Program-made: the position numbers and the translations under genes | The notes under the pieces: model-generated | What the model was told of the DNA's origin: nothing | The model's input: the letters and a program-made list of their open reading frames with translations, nothing else | The model's database searches: none | DNA from: Rotaria socialis | Lineage: Eukaryota > Rotifera > Eurotatoria > Philodinida > Philodinidae | Assembly: GCA_905331475.1 (NCBI GenBank) | Contig: CAJNYU010000560.1 | Coordinates: forward strand, 124,001 to 188,000 | Direction of reading: 5' to 3' | Length of the DNA: 64,000 nt | Shown here: one piece after another, positions 13,268-24,630 of the stretch | Position numbering within the stretch: position 1 is the stretch's first letter | How the letters are laid out: every line of letters begins with the position of its first letter

Positions 13268-13463
13268 AGGGTGAGAATACTAAAATGAAAAATGCCACGC
13301 GCCGTCCATATTTTTATTAGGAAGATACAGCAATATAAGTCTATTGTAATTATAAAGAAAACCAAACACTGTTAGATTTTTTAAAATTTAAAGTATTCCA
13401 AGAAACCTAATGAAAATAGTATTTAAGATTATTTTCATCATATCAACACTCGTACATAACTAG

Positions 13464-14347
13464 GTTTGTATCTCGAAAGAATTAGTTTAAAGAGAAAATT
13501 CGCCATTCTTCTAGAACAAACTCAAGTTAATAATACCACGAATAGTGCGAATTCAACAAGAAAAAAATTACAAATATCAGATGAAAGTACATTGTCACGC
13601 TTGGTCGCGGCTCGCCTGGATTTACCAGTATCACATAGATTATTGAACAAAAATTTTAAATTATCTATTATCAAACGATGCTGGGAAGATCAACTTCGAT
13701 TAAAACGTGATTAGAGTTATTTTAGACTTCTACAATTGAAAATTAAATATGCATAATTATTTATTTATTTTAAGAGGATGATTTTGAGTCTGACACTGAT
13801 CTACTGATAGCTTGTATCATTCTTCAGAAAAAAATCGATCATATCAATGGCAAGAAAGAGAATATCATCGTGCCTAGTGTACGTATGCGACAGATTCATT
13901 ATCCAAATCAAGGAGGTAAATTCCATCAAAATGCGTCTGGGATTATGTCTAAAATACAATAGTTATTATGTAGATGCAGGTTGTACATCATCGTCGTTTT
14001 CATCGCCAGTGATATTACCCATGACGGCTCAATCAAATGTTTCTCATCTCGAAATGACAGCATTGTCGAAACCATCCAGCACCGTCTCGAATTCAAAGAT
14101 ACTTGGGATAAGAAGTGCTGAAACGATGATAGCAACAGACTCAGTTCCTATGATACCACCTATAAAATTGATCGACACTAATACAATGACTTTGACAAAT
14201 CTTTGCCTACTGTGTAGGAACATAGAAAAGCGTCTTGCATGCATTCCATGTGGACATTTTGTTACATGTGTTCCATGTAGTCGTACATTAAGATCATGCC
14301 CAAAATGTCGATATGAGATACAAGCATTTGTTCGTGTCTTTATTTAA
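13464..14347 (+). pseudogene. IAP gene, 3' half with C-terminal RING (separated from its BIR exon)
   Basis: Exons 13464..13706, 13775..13915 and 13980..14347 join in frame and end in TAA. The first exon opens at a GT/AG-type acceptor with two bases completing a codon, so a 5' exon ending in phase 1 is required; the BIR exon at 8223-8598 has exactly that phase. The C-terminus is a RING: CxxC, then PCGHFVTCVPC, then SCPKC, close to the IAP RING with its PCGH signature and a short VRVFI tail. IAP RINGs act as E3 ubiquitin ligases. No ATG with a BIR lies upstream on this strand. The two halves together would be about 375 codons, the size of a single-BIR IAP. Confidence 0.78.
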
Positions 14348-14695
14348 AATAGCTACTACGTTTGTTTTTAAGTATTTACAAAGTTATTGAAATGAGTTCA
14401 TTTCTAAAATGTATAAATTATAAAGTATTTATATTTACAGAATCAATAATGCGCGGATCGTAATGTGTGACTTATACTATAAATTTAAACTCTTCCGATC
14501 AAAATATCATACAAATCAAACAATTCAGTTCCTAGTACAAACGTATGAGCTGAAATTAATTTCGAGAGATAAACACACTCAGTTGATAACAAAACTTTTG
14601 CCTAATAGAATTCGATAGACTACGTTCACAGTATAAGTTGTCTTCTAAATTTTGAATAGGTTGCCAATACCTATACTAGCCACATGTTAACTAGT
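14348..14695. other. Convergent 3' flanks
   Basis: Short AT-rich gap between the RING gene (+) and the rhomboid gene (-), with no supported feature. Confidence 0.5.
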
Positions 14696-15988
14696 TCATT
14701 CAAAGTACTGATAATCAATTGTGCCATTGTACATGATACCGCTGTACAAAATTCGGTCGACTATAGGTGCATCAATTTGCAAAAAGACAACCACGATCAT
14801 CAAAAAATAAAGAATAAGAAGCACGATTGCTAATTGTCGGAATATTTTTTGATGGATATCATCATTTTTACAAATACAAAATAATGGCAAGCCAAATGCC
14901 TGAATGCCAAGAAGAAAACCCACTAAAGCACCACCCACATGAGCATCGTGTACTACTCTATACTGTATTATAAGAGTCGCACTAGTAACAGCATATGGTA
15001 ACATAAGAAAAACTAGTTGTAAGATTATGAAGACACGATCGTAACCATGTTTTGTTTTTAATGCCGAAAGACGATCCATAATCAAGAATAACATTAAACC
15101 GTGTAGACAGCCTGAAGCTCCAACTGCTCCTAACAAAAACATATACACATTTTATCGATGGTTATAAATTCGCATAATAAATATCCAACATTCTCAGCTG
15201 AGGTAATTGACTGACAAAAATTGAAGCGCACATATCATTTTGTTTTTTCAACTCTATCCAATGAACATCATGTTTTCAATATTCTGCATATAAATTCTCT
15301 TTTAAGAGGAAAAACCGTGTAAAAACTTGTAAAGTACAAATGACTATGGTTCGTTTTATAGAATAGTGTAAAAATTTTGTCAACAAGTTCACTTACCTTC
15401 ACTTCCTAATCTAATTAAACCAACCAAACTAGCTCCGATTCCTGAAAGCCAATAGATGACAAGAGTGTAAGGTGTACCATATTTGAGTTCAATTGGGATA
15501 CCTTGTATGAGTTGTGCTGACAGATTGCTCACTAGGTGGAGCCAGTTTGAATGCAAACAACTAACAGTAATCATACGCCATATTTGATGTGGATATGCAA
15601 ATGAAAAACATTCTTGTTTGATTAAATCATCGTAAGAACACATGCCACCTTTGCCAAATATATTACAGGGAACACTACGCATACGAATATGACTTACGGT
15701 TGGACGCATACATGGCACATATAATCGACCGAATCTATACAGGGCTAATATAAACCTATGAACATCGCCAGTACGAGTTACATATATAAGAAGCAAAATC
15801 ACAATGTGTAGGATACTCATCGTAATAATAAACACTGGGAAATGTTGTTTTTGATTTGGTAAATTGTCAAGAGTAAATAGACGTCGGAACCACGTGAAGA
15901 GCGAACACTTCTTTGATGCAGTGTGTGCGAGTTTTACTGAAGATGTTTCTTCCACATCCATTTCAAAAGTGCAACGATCCTTCTTCAT
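14696..15988 (-). CDS. Rhomboid-family intramembrane serine protease
   Basis: Two exons, 15988..15397 and 15129..14696, join across a 267-bp intron in matching phase and give 341 residues. Rhomboids cleave single-pass membrane proteins inside the bilayer. The catalytic serine lies in GASG, directly after the splice junction; the catalytic histidine lies in HVGG of the later helix. An upstream HLVSN motif in the HSNWLHLVSN segment supplies the conserved His and Asn. A cysteine-rich loop sits between the first helix and the protease core, as in the secretory-pathway RHBL/PARL-unlike class. All catalytic residues are present, so activity is plausible, unlike iRhoms. The N-terminal roughly 50 residues are cytosolic. 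The start ATG at 15988 is the first in frame. Confidence 0.88.
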
Positions 15989-16030
15989 TGCTGAGACTAT
16001 TTCACGTCGTGTTTTCTACTGACACTGGGG

Positions 16031-16069
<39 letters not shown>

Positions 16070-16645
16070 TAAATAAACGTTATATTATTTGCGTTCGTTT
16101 CTTTCCGATAATAAATATTTGGTATAGATTGCCGACAGAGAATGTCCGTTCTTTTTTATGATTATCACAGAAAGAAAGAAAAATACTACTATATTTCATC
16201 TTCTTTCCTCTTGATTATGGCATATTCTGTCAACTATCAAATGATGTCACTGATTTTTTTCTTTCGCATTGAGAAAAAAACAACAGCTAAATGCAAATTT
16301 CTTGCTTGACTACTCGTATTCGAGATGTTAATTGATACATGATTTATCTTCATTAGCTAGAAATGAAAAGACTGTCTTAAATTATAAAAACACACTTGAT
16401 TTTTCTGATACATATAAATATATCTCAGACATTAACATAATTAATCGAGTGTCATAAATAACTTGTGTTGTATCTAGCAATATGAAGAAAATGTTTCATA
16501 TATGGTGTGAAACGATGCGACCTTTTCAGTTTCGATACATCATATATAGATATTGTACGAATTGTTTTTTTCTTTTTTTCAAATCATATACACAAAAATA
16601 GTTAGGATATGATTTTCGATAAATCTCGCAATTAGATAGATTGTC
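15989..16645. other. Intergenic; GA microsatellite
   Basis: A (GA)n tract of about 34 bp lies at 16034-16067, upstream of the rhomboid start. The rest is AT-rich, with no supported gene. Confidence 0.7.
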
Positions 16646-17287
16646 TTATTTCTTTGTTACAGAAACAATCGCAGAAATAATAATAATAGTAACGATGATA
16701 CAACAAATAAAACCAACGACACATTTACAGCTACATTTGGAACTTTTCTTGATCGGTTGACGTATGACAGGTGGACGAGAACTAGGTGCACTGTAAGTCG
16801 GAGTGTAAGTTATAGCAGGAGCTCGTGATTGACTCTCGAATTGTGCTAGAAGTCGTCTCATTGGCTCAATATAATATGTTGTCATCCATTGCATCTTATA
16901 TGTCATGATCTTATTGACTTGACGAGTTCGTCCAGCGATGACGATGGATTCTGAAGCTAAGATTTCGTGCCTAAGTTGACTTATTTTGTAGAATTGATTT
17001 GTACTGTTACCACACAATTCATCACTTTGAAAGAAAACTTTATTGTCCAACACATCTGGACTGAATGAATAGCATAAGACGACGAGTGCTTTTTTCTCAT
17101 CTAGCGACAGATACGACCAGTTTTGGTAATTTGTAAAACGTTGAATTGCTGCATCATCATTGCAGTCGATTGATGTACAAGCACAATGCAAATAATACAT
17201 GAGACGTGCGACGTCATTGTATGGAACATTAGCACTAACGCCTGTTCTTTCTATTTCGACTTCGTTACTTCGTAGAAAAGCAGCCAT
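16646..17287 (-). CDS. Tail-anchored protein of unknown family
   Basis: A single open frame of 213 codons from ATG 17287 has no introns and ends in TAA-type stop. The first about 150 residues are soluble and helical with several cysteines (CACTSIDC). A Pro/Ser/Thr-rich linker (PTYSAPSSRPPVI) follows. The C-terminus is a short Lys/Cys-rich patch (KKSSKCSCKC) directly before one strongly hydrophobic helix (about residues 190-208) and a VTKK end. That layout predicts a tail-anchored membrane protein with its bulk in the cytosol and possible palmitoylation of the juxtamembrane cysteines. I do not recognise the family. It is intact and its codon use resembles the neighbours. Confidence 0.65.
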   Translation of the reverse strand: MAAFLRSNEVEIERTGVSANVPYNDVARLMYYLHCACTSIDCNDDAAIQRFTNYQNWSYLSLDEKKALVVLCYSFSPDVLDNKVFFQSDELCGNSTNQFYKISQLRHEILASESIVIAGRTRQVNKIMTYKMQWMTTYYIEPMRRLLAQFESQSRAPAITYTPTYSAPSSRPPVIRQPIKKSSKCSCKCVVGFICCIIVTIIIISAIVSVTKK

Positions 17288-18266
17288 CTATTTTTAATTT
17301 TTAATTATTATATTTTCGAACCAGTTTTATACTCTTGTTATCAACACTATTTTCAAACTACCTACCTTTTTGCGTACTTTCCAACATGTTTTCAAGATAT
17401 AGTATCTTTATTGATCCTCGTATCTTTGAGTGATAAAAGAAAGAAGAACTCAAAATAATTGTCTCATCTAAGTGAAGATAGTAATAGATTCGGAAGTACT
17501 GGATTCGACTTTAACTAGTACTCGATGCTGTTTTTACTTACTTATTATAAGCTGCAACATAACTAGCCAGATAATATGATTGAAAATGCTCGAGTGTGCT
17601 CTGTTTCAGTTATAACGATAGCTTCTATTTAGATCTTCGCGTGAATTTTATTTGAGATATGCCATATTAAGCACTTTACGCTTAACAAAATACAAAATGA
17701 TCGATGATCAATATTAGCCGTATTGTAAAGCAGTTCATCATCAATTTAACAGCTAACAAAAAGCAACATCGATAGCCTGCATAATCTATAAAAAGAATTC
17801 TTTGTTTTATAACAAGAGCAGTGTCATATCTAAGCCTATAGTGCAAAAGAGATCCGAAACGTCAACCACTCACATTCAGGAAATTTTATGTAGTTTATAG
17901 AGAATCTAATTATAAAATCGCTGATTTTATAAACAGATAAACACTATGTACTTGTGCTTGAATGAGGAGTGAAAACGGCAGCTACATGTTTACAGACAAA
18001 TGTCTGCTAGCATCACATCAATCTGCTACTAATACTGCCTATACTGTGACGTTTATCATATGGAATTTTTATTCAGATGATTAGCAAACGTGTGTTATTT
18101 TAAACATTACCACGGTTGAACAAACACTATTTTACAAAAAGTAAATGATCGCAACCCGTTAATTTCTCTGAAGATACCGAGAAAAAGAGTTAACATCATT
18201 ATGAAACTTCAAAGTAATTTCCACAAGAAATTTTGTAAAGTGATTTCACATTTTTTTTCTTTTTAG
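17288..18266. other. No gene resolved
   Basis: AT-rich upstream flank of the tail-anchored gene. If the exon at 18267 is real, its upstream exons should be here, but I could not find them. Confidence 0.4.
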
Positions 18267-18368
18267 GATGAGAATGAATTTCGCCAACGCTATGAAGATT
18301 ATACGAAAACAAAACTATTGAGCCAAAAGTGGAACAGTGATCGATTTAGATATGCAAGAAATTATTGA
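18267..18368 (+). pseudogene. Orphan terminal exon of unidentified gene
   Basis: A strong polypyrimidine tract and AG precede an open segment of 33 codons that ends in TGA. The peptide is polar and protein-like (DENEFRQRYEDYTKTKLLSQ, then KWNSDRFRYARNY). Its composition and the clean acceptor suggest a real 3' exon, but there is no upstream exon that I can support, so it may be a fragment. Confidence 0.3.
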
Positions 18369-19261
18369 AACAATATAAAATTCCATGGGAACATTAGTTT
18401 TCGTTTTTTTCTTGATAACGAAATAAGAAAGGATGATAATATTTGCTGTACTTCATAAATTTACCTTTTCCTATTCTTAGTCACCAACAAAGGCTTGCGA
18501 GTGTGGGTATCTGTTTTATTTCATAACACCCACTCACATCTAGAGCCCATCGGATCCAAGGATTTACGAGCCTGATCAGGACCAGACCGATCAGGATTTT
18601 TCAAATCTGGGTCTTAATGCTCAACTTTCTATATTTATGTGAATCTTTATTACTTTGCAAGGCATTGTCTTTTCATTGCCTGTAGAATCGTTGTAATACA
18701 AGAAAAGTCAATATTATTTAGTATATCTGCTGAAGTATTTGTAATTATTCGATGTTGCTGGGTTCCTCTATTTTATCATCAATAGAATACGTACTGTTTC
18801 AGAATACAATTTTCACATAATTTAACAGAACTTTTCAATGACACTTCAAACTTAAGCAATAGACTGAAAACATTCGTACAAAAATAGCAATATCTCAATT
18901 ATCTTTATTGCATCGAACTATATATCTGTTGAAATGGCACATCTTAATACGTTGATTTGAAGACGTTACATAGCGTTGTGGTGAAATCATACCTGCTGAC
19001 AAAACAGGAATAAATTCTATGATAGATGAAATAAGATATGATGCATAAGTTTTTAAATCAACATTAGTCATTCAAAATACCGGGTGGTCTCGTTTTTTAT
19101 TTTACGACGGACCACTTAAATATAGGTCCCCATAAGAAATTTATAGATCTGGTCATTTTTCAATAAAAGAGATGATATATCGAAATAAGAAAGAAACAAG
19201 TGTTCATTAGACACAAAAATTAAATTGCTATTTGAGATGATTTTGATGACCACCCAACAGT
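18369..19261. other. No gene recognised
   Basis: AT-rich except for a more GC-balanced stretch at about 18540-18610 beginning TAGAGCCCATCGG and containing partial palindromes. It may be an old repeat fragment. Confidence 0.35.
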
Positions 19262-19715
19262 CTATGATTGAATCATGCTGATAAGATCCTTGAGATGATG
19301 CTCCATCATCTGCTGCATAAATTGAAGTAATCCTTGATTATTTTGTAAATCAGTCAACAGTGGACTTTCCAAATTATCAAAGAAAGTTTTGCAGCTTTCG
19401 CCGCCAACTTTTAATTTATTCTGGTTTTCCTTTTGACTAATGTATGCATATGTGTTCGTGAAACGTTCTTGTATTTGTTGTTGATGTTCCTTAAGGAACT
19501 TTTCTAGCCGATCAATAAACATATTAGCTGATTCTGGTTTTGTTGTAATTGCATTGCATAACATAGCAATTGTGCTGTCCATTGATCCGATGCCTGCAAC
19601 GTTGAACGACTGTGTCGTACCGACGATGAAGCACAACTATGAAAATATTGGTTAAATTAAATTTTTAGTTTTCATTTCGTATCGGTGTACTTACTATGAG
19701 TATGATTTTGTTCAT
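19262..19715 (-). CDS. Small secreted helical protein, unknown family
   Basis: Two exons, 19715..19695 (seven codons) and 19636..19262, join in phase 0 and give 131 residues. The join creates a hydrophobic N-terminus (MNKIILILCFIVGTTQSF) that reads as a signal peptide, and this supports the tiny first exon. The mature part has two cysteines, is rich in Gln, Asn and Glu, and looks all-helical, with a QQQ stretch. No domain is recognised. It is likely exported; its function is unknown. Confidence 0.6.
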
Positions 19716-20636
19716 TATAATGAATATTATTGACGAGTAGTTACGTATTTGCTATTCACGAAATGAAATAATGTCACTTGAGTTGATATAAATATTCCAA
19801 TGCGCCCATGTAATTAGATAAATATTAGTGCATATAATCATCGGTCGATTTGCAATTGTTCGCCTACATTACAAAAAAAAACAGATGAATGATTGTTCAC
19901 GACTAACAGATTATAATTTGTTTTGAAGCAAAATATTGTCATACAATATTTGTCAATTTAAAATGGGCAATGAAATTGTATTGGTTTTTGTGTCGTAAAA
20001 CAAAATTTTTATCGTGTATTTGACTTTAGTTGTTTGATATGGGCCTTAATACCATTATTATATATCTAAATTCAAAGCACTAATACTATAGACAACAGAT
20101 CGTCTTTAATATGTCAATTATTAAAAGCTAACAATAATCATAGATAGACTTATACCGTGCAATATTTTATCCGACAAAAGATATAAAAACTATTGTTCAC
20201 AACATAGAGAACTCATGGCTAATTATAAAATAGGTTTTTTTCTCTTCAATCGATGAGAGGGATTAAGAGTGTTAGATTAATATAATAAAAAAGTCATTTC
20301 GACATATACGACGAATCTCACCACTGCATTCGATCGCTGTTGATATGTCTTTGGAAAGTACGTTACAAATGCTCTTCACTATCTGTTGCTACGCCGTTTC
20401 AATAGACTTTCGAAACAATCGGTATAATTATAGCGTCTTGGTATGAATCATGTTTCGGCGATATTCTCATTGAGCTCACAGGCACTTACACTCTCGCTTT
20501 CGTTATCACTCTGATGCAATTAATTGGTTGCTGCTAAATTCAAATAGACTACGAAAAGAAACAATGCTAGCTTTTTATTTTTATTTTTTATATGAAAATA
20601 TTCAAAAATCGAAGCATTACATATGCTACATATAAT
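19716..20636. other. No gene recognised
   Basis: AT-rich sequence between two minus-strand secreted-protein genes. It would hold the promoter of the 19.3-kb gene. No repeat is evident. Confidence 0.45.
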
Positions 20637-22771
20637 TTAAAGATCTTCTAATGGCAAAAGTCTTATTTTATCACCTGGATAGTATAGATTAATATATATG
20701 ATCCAAGGTAATCGGCTGTAATAACTTTTATGATCATTAATAAACATTTGATATTCTTTATTGGTACGCTCGTTTTTTAACGTCAATGTGGCTTCCTCAC
20801 AATTGATAATTAGAGTTACAATATCATTTGTTATGTAATATTGTTCATAGTTGCCGGTATAGTCGGGTCCAGCTGACGTAGAGCTATCATATCCTCTACC
20901 ATGCATGGCAATGGAGTTATTACCAAACCATCCTGTTGCCGGCGTATAGTAACAGTTTGCGGTACTCTCGTAAATATCTTCATAGCCCATATTGTAAGTG
21001 CATTGGGATACAGTGGACGATTGAACACCGATAAACAGTTTTCTGTTCAAATACATTCGTTCAATGAGAAATCTTACTCGATAAATACCAACAGATCTCG
21101 GCTTTGATCCACGAACTGCGGCACCCCTGTAAAACGAGGACATGTGATCTCGCTCTGCAACTTGGGCGTTTTCGGTTAAATTTATGTATCCTTGAACGCG
21201 ACCTAAAGAATCGTATAGCGTCAGAATAGGTCGTGTTGTGGTTGTTGTTGTTGTTTTCTGAGTTGTTGTTGGAAGATCTTTAAAAGGAAATGTTCATAAT
21301 TTTGACTGATAAGAGCTAAATACGTGAAAATCTCACTGTACCTGAACACGGCTTATTATATGTGAATTGATTATTTGGACAAAAACATGTATAACCAGAT
21401 GGACGTCCAATCGGATTTTCTGAACAATAAGTATTATTACCAGAACCACATAGATTCGGTCTATCGCACAATCCTAGAAAATATCCGTACTATTGCACAC
21501 CTATTTTTCAAAAGGACCTAATTGAGGCGATTCAGCTGAATCCTCCGTGATCTAGGAATGAAACTGTCTTATCGTCGATGAAACATAATAAAAAAAAGAT
21601 TTGAAAAAATGTCGCGTCGATGATTTTAATAACAAAATAGTGTAAACTTAGCTGTGCCATAGAGGAAAACTTATCAAAATACTAAATATATGATAATGTT
21701 ACTAAAACATGTTGCATTTTAATATCGTTTTCATTTTCTTTTTTAAGTTCTTTCTCTTTAAAGTAGGAATTTAGGTGCAACTTCGTAATAAGATTGATCA
21801 TGTTTAAAAAACAAAACATAATCTTAAGATATTTTCAGTTATTCAATTGTGCTTATTTTCGAAGAGGACACAATCAGATAAAAGTCACACGCAGCTTTCT
21901 ATCTAAATTTGGCGTTCATCTGATATGGGAAGTATATGTATGTAGTTCGATGGACCGTCAATAAATTCAAAATCTTTCTTTGTGATTAACTTTCTATGCT
22001 TGCAATACTGGCCGAGAAAAATTATCGACTGTAGTGTATTGATACATGCTAAAACCCATTCCGCTTTTAGTCTCTTTCTCAAGTCAATAGTACGTAAACG
22101 TATTATCCAGTTCTATTATCACACTTTCAACGAAATACTACGATCTATCTATCTGAAAATCAGAGTGTTTGTTAAACATGACATTAGAATTCTTGACTTT
22201 CAGCTCGTATCTAGTAAGTAATAGGCGGTCATCTTTGTAAAAAGAATTTCTCACGCTTCGATTGTGCTAAATCAGAGTTTATGACCAACCAAAACGTTAA
22301 TCATGATTTCGATATTACTTGAAACAACGCAACGGCTAGTTTCGAAATAGAGAACAATGTTTTTAAATCGCCCTTGTCTTCATTCTATCAAAAATTGTAA
22401 AAGTAACGCATATAAGAATACTTACTGCATCGTGTATTCACAGTATACTGTCCATCGGGACATGTACATATTGTCATTCCAGACAGGCCCATATTAAAGC
22501 ATGTATAATTTGTTTGAGGATTGAAAATATCATCCAATGCACAGATCGCACAATCTAAATTCATATTTGATTGAGTAAACGAAATCGCTGCCAGGGAGCT
22601 TTTTAGAAAATAATTATTTTCATCATCGTCCGTATTTTCATACTTGCCGTTAAAGGAACTAGCATCTACAAAGTGAAACTTACCTTGTTTTGTCAAAAGT
22701 TTTGTTTTAAAGTCTAAACCAGATGTAAATGAAAATGCAGCAAGGAAAAATAAGGTTTGTAGTCGTGCCAT
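20637..22771 (-). CDS. Secreted EGF-like plus SPRY-like domain protein
   Basis: Exons 22771..22426, 21473..21342 and 21277..20637 join in frame to 372 residues. ATG 22771 is chosen because it opens a clear signal peptide (MARLQTLFFLAAFSFTSG). Exon 1 contains a cysteine-rich, EGF-like module (ICTCPDGQYTVNTRC). Exon 2 is almost exactly one more EGF-like module (LCDRPNLCGSGNNTYC then YTCFCP). Exon 3 opens with a poly-Thr linker, a likely O-glycosylated stalk. It ends in a beta-rich domain that resembles SPRY/B30.2: a GWFGNNSIAMHGRG strand pair, LTLKNERTNKEY, and a final PWIIYINLYYPGDKIRLL. SPRY domains are normally intracellular, so an exported one with EGF modules is unusual. No membrane helix is seen. 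Binding or recognition is my inference. Confidence 0.68.
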
Positions 22772-23954
22772 TTTCGTGGACAACGGAAAAATTGTTTTAG
22801 TAATGAAACGCAAGGCTCTTTTTATATTATACTGAAGGAAGCCAACACTTATTGTTTTTTTCTCTTTTACCTTTCGCAGAATATGATGACACATGTTTTT
22901 ATCTATAGAGAATCAAATTGCTGACTCCAACATGTTTTATTGATCCCTTTGGGTGCTGATAGTGGAGAAGGTAGGCGAAAATATTTTTGATAAAACGCTT
23001 TGTGGGGTCCAAATACGTTAACTACAACTATTTAACTAGCTAATTCGTCAGTTCTGATTCTACATAGATAAGAACGTATGCATCATCCTATTCTTCGAGT
23101 ATCTAACGAGAAAAATATGCACGTTGACCTTTTGTCAGTGCATTATGATACGCGTGTTGCGTGTTGATAATATAATAAGCTTTCAGCGTTGCCAAAACAT
23201 AATGAAAAGATTCTTATCATTTCCATTGATTGCTCATCGGTCTTTAATATAGACTTTGAAAGTAAATTGTTACATAGACCAACGTAATTACATCAAAATA
23301 AGAAGTATCGAGGTAGTGATAGTTATGACAACCCACGTTGATGACTGAGAAAGAATTGAGCTGTCATTAGAATTTCTAAATCTATTCACTGTCACACAGA
23401 ACATTTGCCTATGAAACAGCTTTAAAAAAATAATACCGACTAAATCAATCTTTAGACCGGAAATAGAACAAATATTATTTCTACATTCGATCAGAGTGTG
23501 AAAAATACTGAATATCCGTGGTCAGTATTTGCTTTGAGTAGAACCTGAAACAAATAACATATCACAACTGAAGACGCTCTACACGTTCATGAATAATTTT
23601 CCAAAGTTAGATATTCTATTTTAGCATTCTGACTGAGATCAAAAACACATATTTGAATAAACCGTAAAATCGATCTTAGTGAGCTTTATGGCCAGTGGAG
23701 AGTAAAACAAGTCTTATGCTGACACCTACAAAACTCTCAAAACGAAATACGATTACGATGAGATAATGACTTCTGGTAAAACAAAAGACAGAAATGATTC
23801 CATGGGTAGATTTTTGAAATGAGAATTATTTTATTCGATATAAAATTTCTTCATGATTATTTTAAATTACTTATTGTATAAAAAAAAAGAACTTTCATTA
23901 TGTGTACATTTTCTATTTATAGTTGTATCTACGAGGAGCGAGACTAGTGGGCAA
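22772..23954. other. No gene recognised
   Basis: AT-rich upstream flank of the EGF/SPRY-like gene. No supported ORF or repeat. Confidence 0.45.
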
Positions 23955-24630
23955 TTAATGCAGATCATCATGTTTTTCAGTGTGTCGAAGATGTGATTTT
24001 GATGGCGGAATTACATTCAATCCTATTGTACCAATAATTCGGTGTTGACGTGACTTCTGAAGTTTCTTGAACATTTCACCAAAACAAATAAATGGATAAA
24101 AAATAAATATAGAGTAATTTAAAAAATCAAAATATGGTTCAAGATGTTTTACGATGCCTACACCATTGAATTCTTCGACGGTAACGAACATGATTATGCC
24201 AAAGAACACGCATGATTAATGATGTACTAAATATTGCCACTAAAAGAGTAGCTAAAATATCATTAACAATATAGTATCATACATAATTAAAGCCGCATTT
24301 TAATATAAACATGATGATGCCCATGATTTTTCTGTATAACCATAGATATTTTTACAAGGTCGAAAACACATAACGACAAAATAGTAAAGGAGACAATAAA
24401 TAGTAATTAATTTGGCTGGTAGATAATGAGCAAAAATTTGTTTTCTTTTATTCGATAACCATTGGTCACGAAATATGAAGATATGCCTTTCAAATAAAGC
24501 CCAAGCCTTAAGAATCGTCATAGTATCGGAATAGCCATCACCGGCAAGCCACCATAGTTGACACATAGCTGACGTCTGAGGCCAAATATAACGCGCGCGA
24601 AGATAACTTAAAGAGATCGGAATATGTAAT
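23955..24630 (-). pseudogene. Rhodopsin-like 7TM receptor relic
   Basis: Receptor pieces occur in order but in different frames. At 24630-24300 one frame holds an extracellular segment with IWPQTSAMCQLWW, a third helix ending in ERH (the DRY-like motif) and a fourth helix with a Cys-bearing loop. At about 24297-24180 another frame, after an in-frame TGA, gives a fifth helix running into RVLWHNHVRYRRR, a typical third intracellular loop start. At 24209-23955 a third frame gives a last-helix-like segment (FIFYPFICFGEMFKKL) and a tail. Helices 1, 2 and 6 are not found. Frameshifts, a stop and the missing helices make this a decayed gene. The style matches the large rhodopsin-like family of rotifers; the ligand is unknown. 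Confidence 0.65.

Noticed and set aside
8223..14347. IAP halves as virus-derived genes
   Set aside because: The halves contain spliceosomal introns and look like ordinary animal BIR-RING exons; nothing points to a viral source.
18540..18610. TAGAGCCC-starting stretch as a hAT end
   Set aside because: No matching inverted end or octamer duplication was found nearby.
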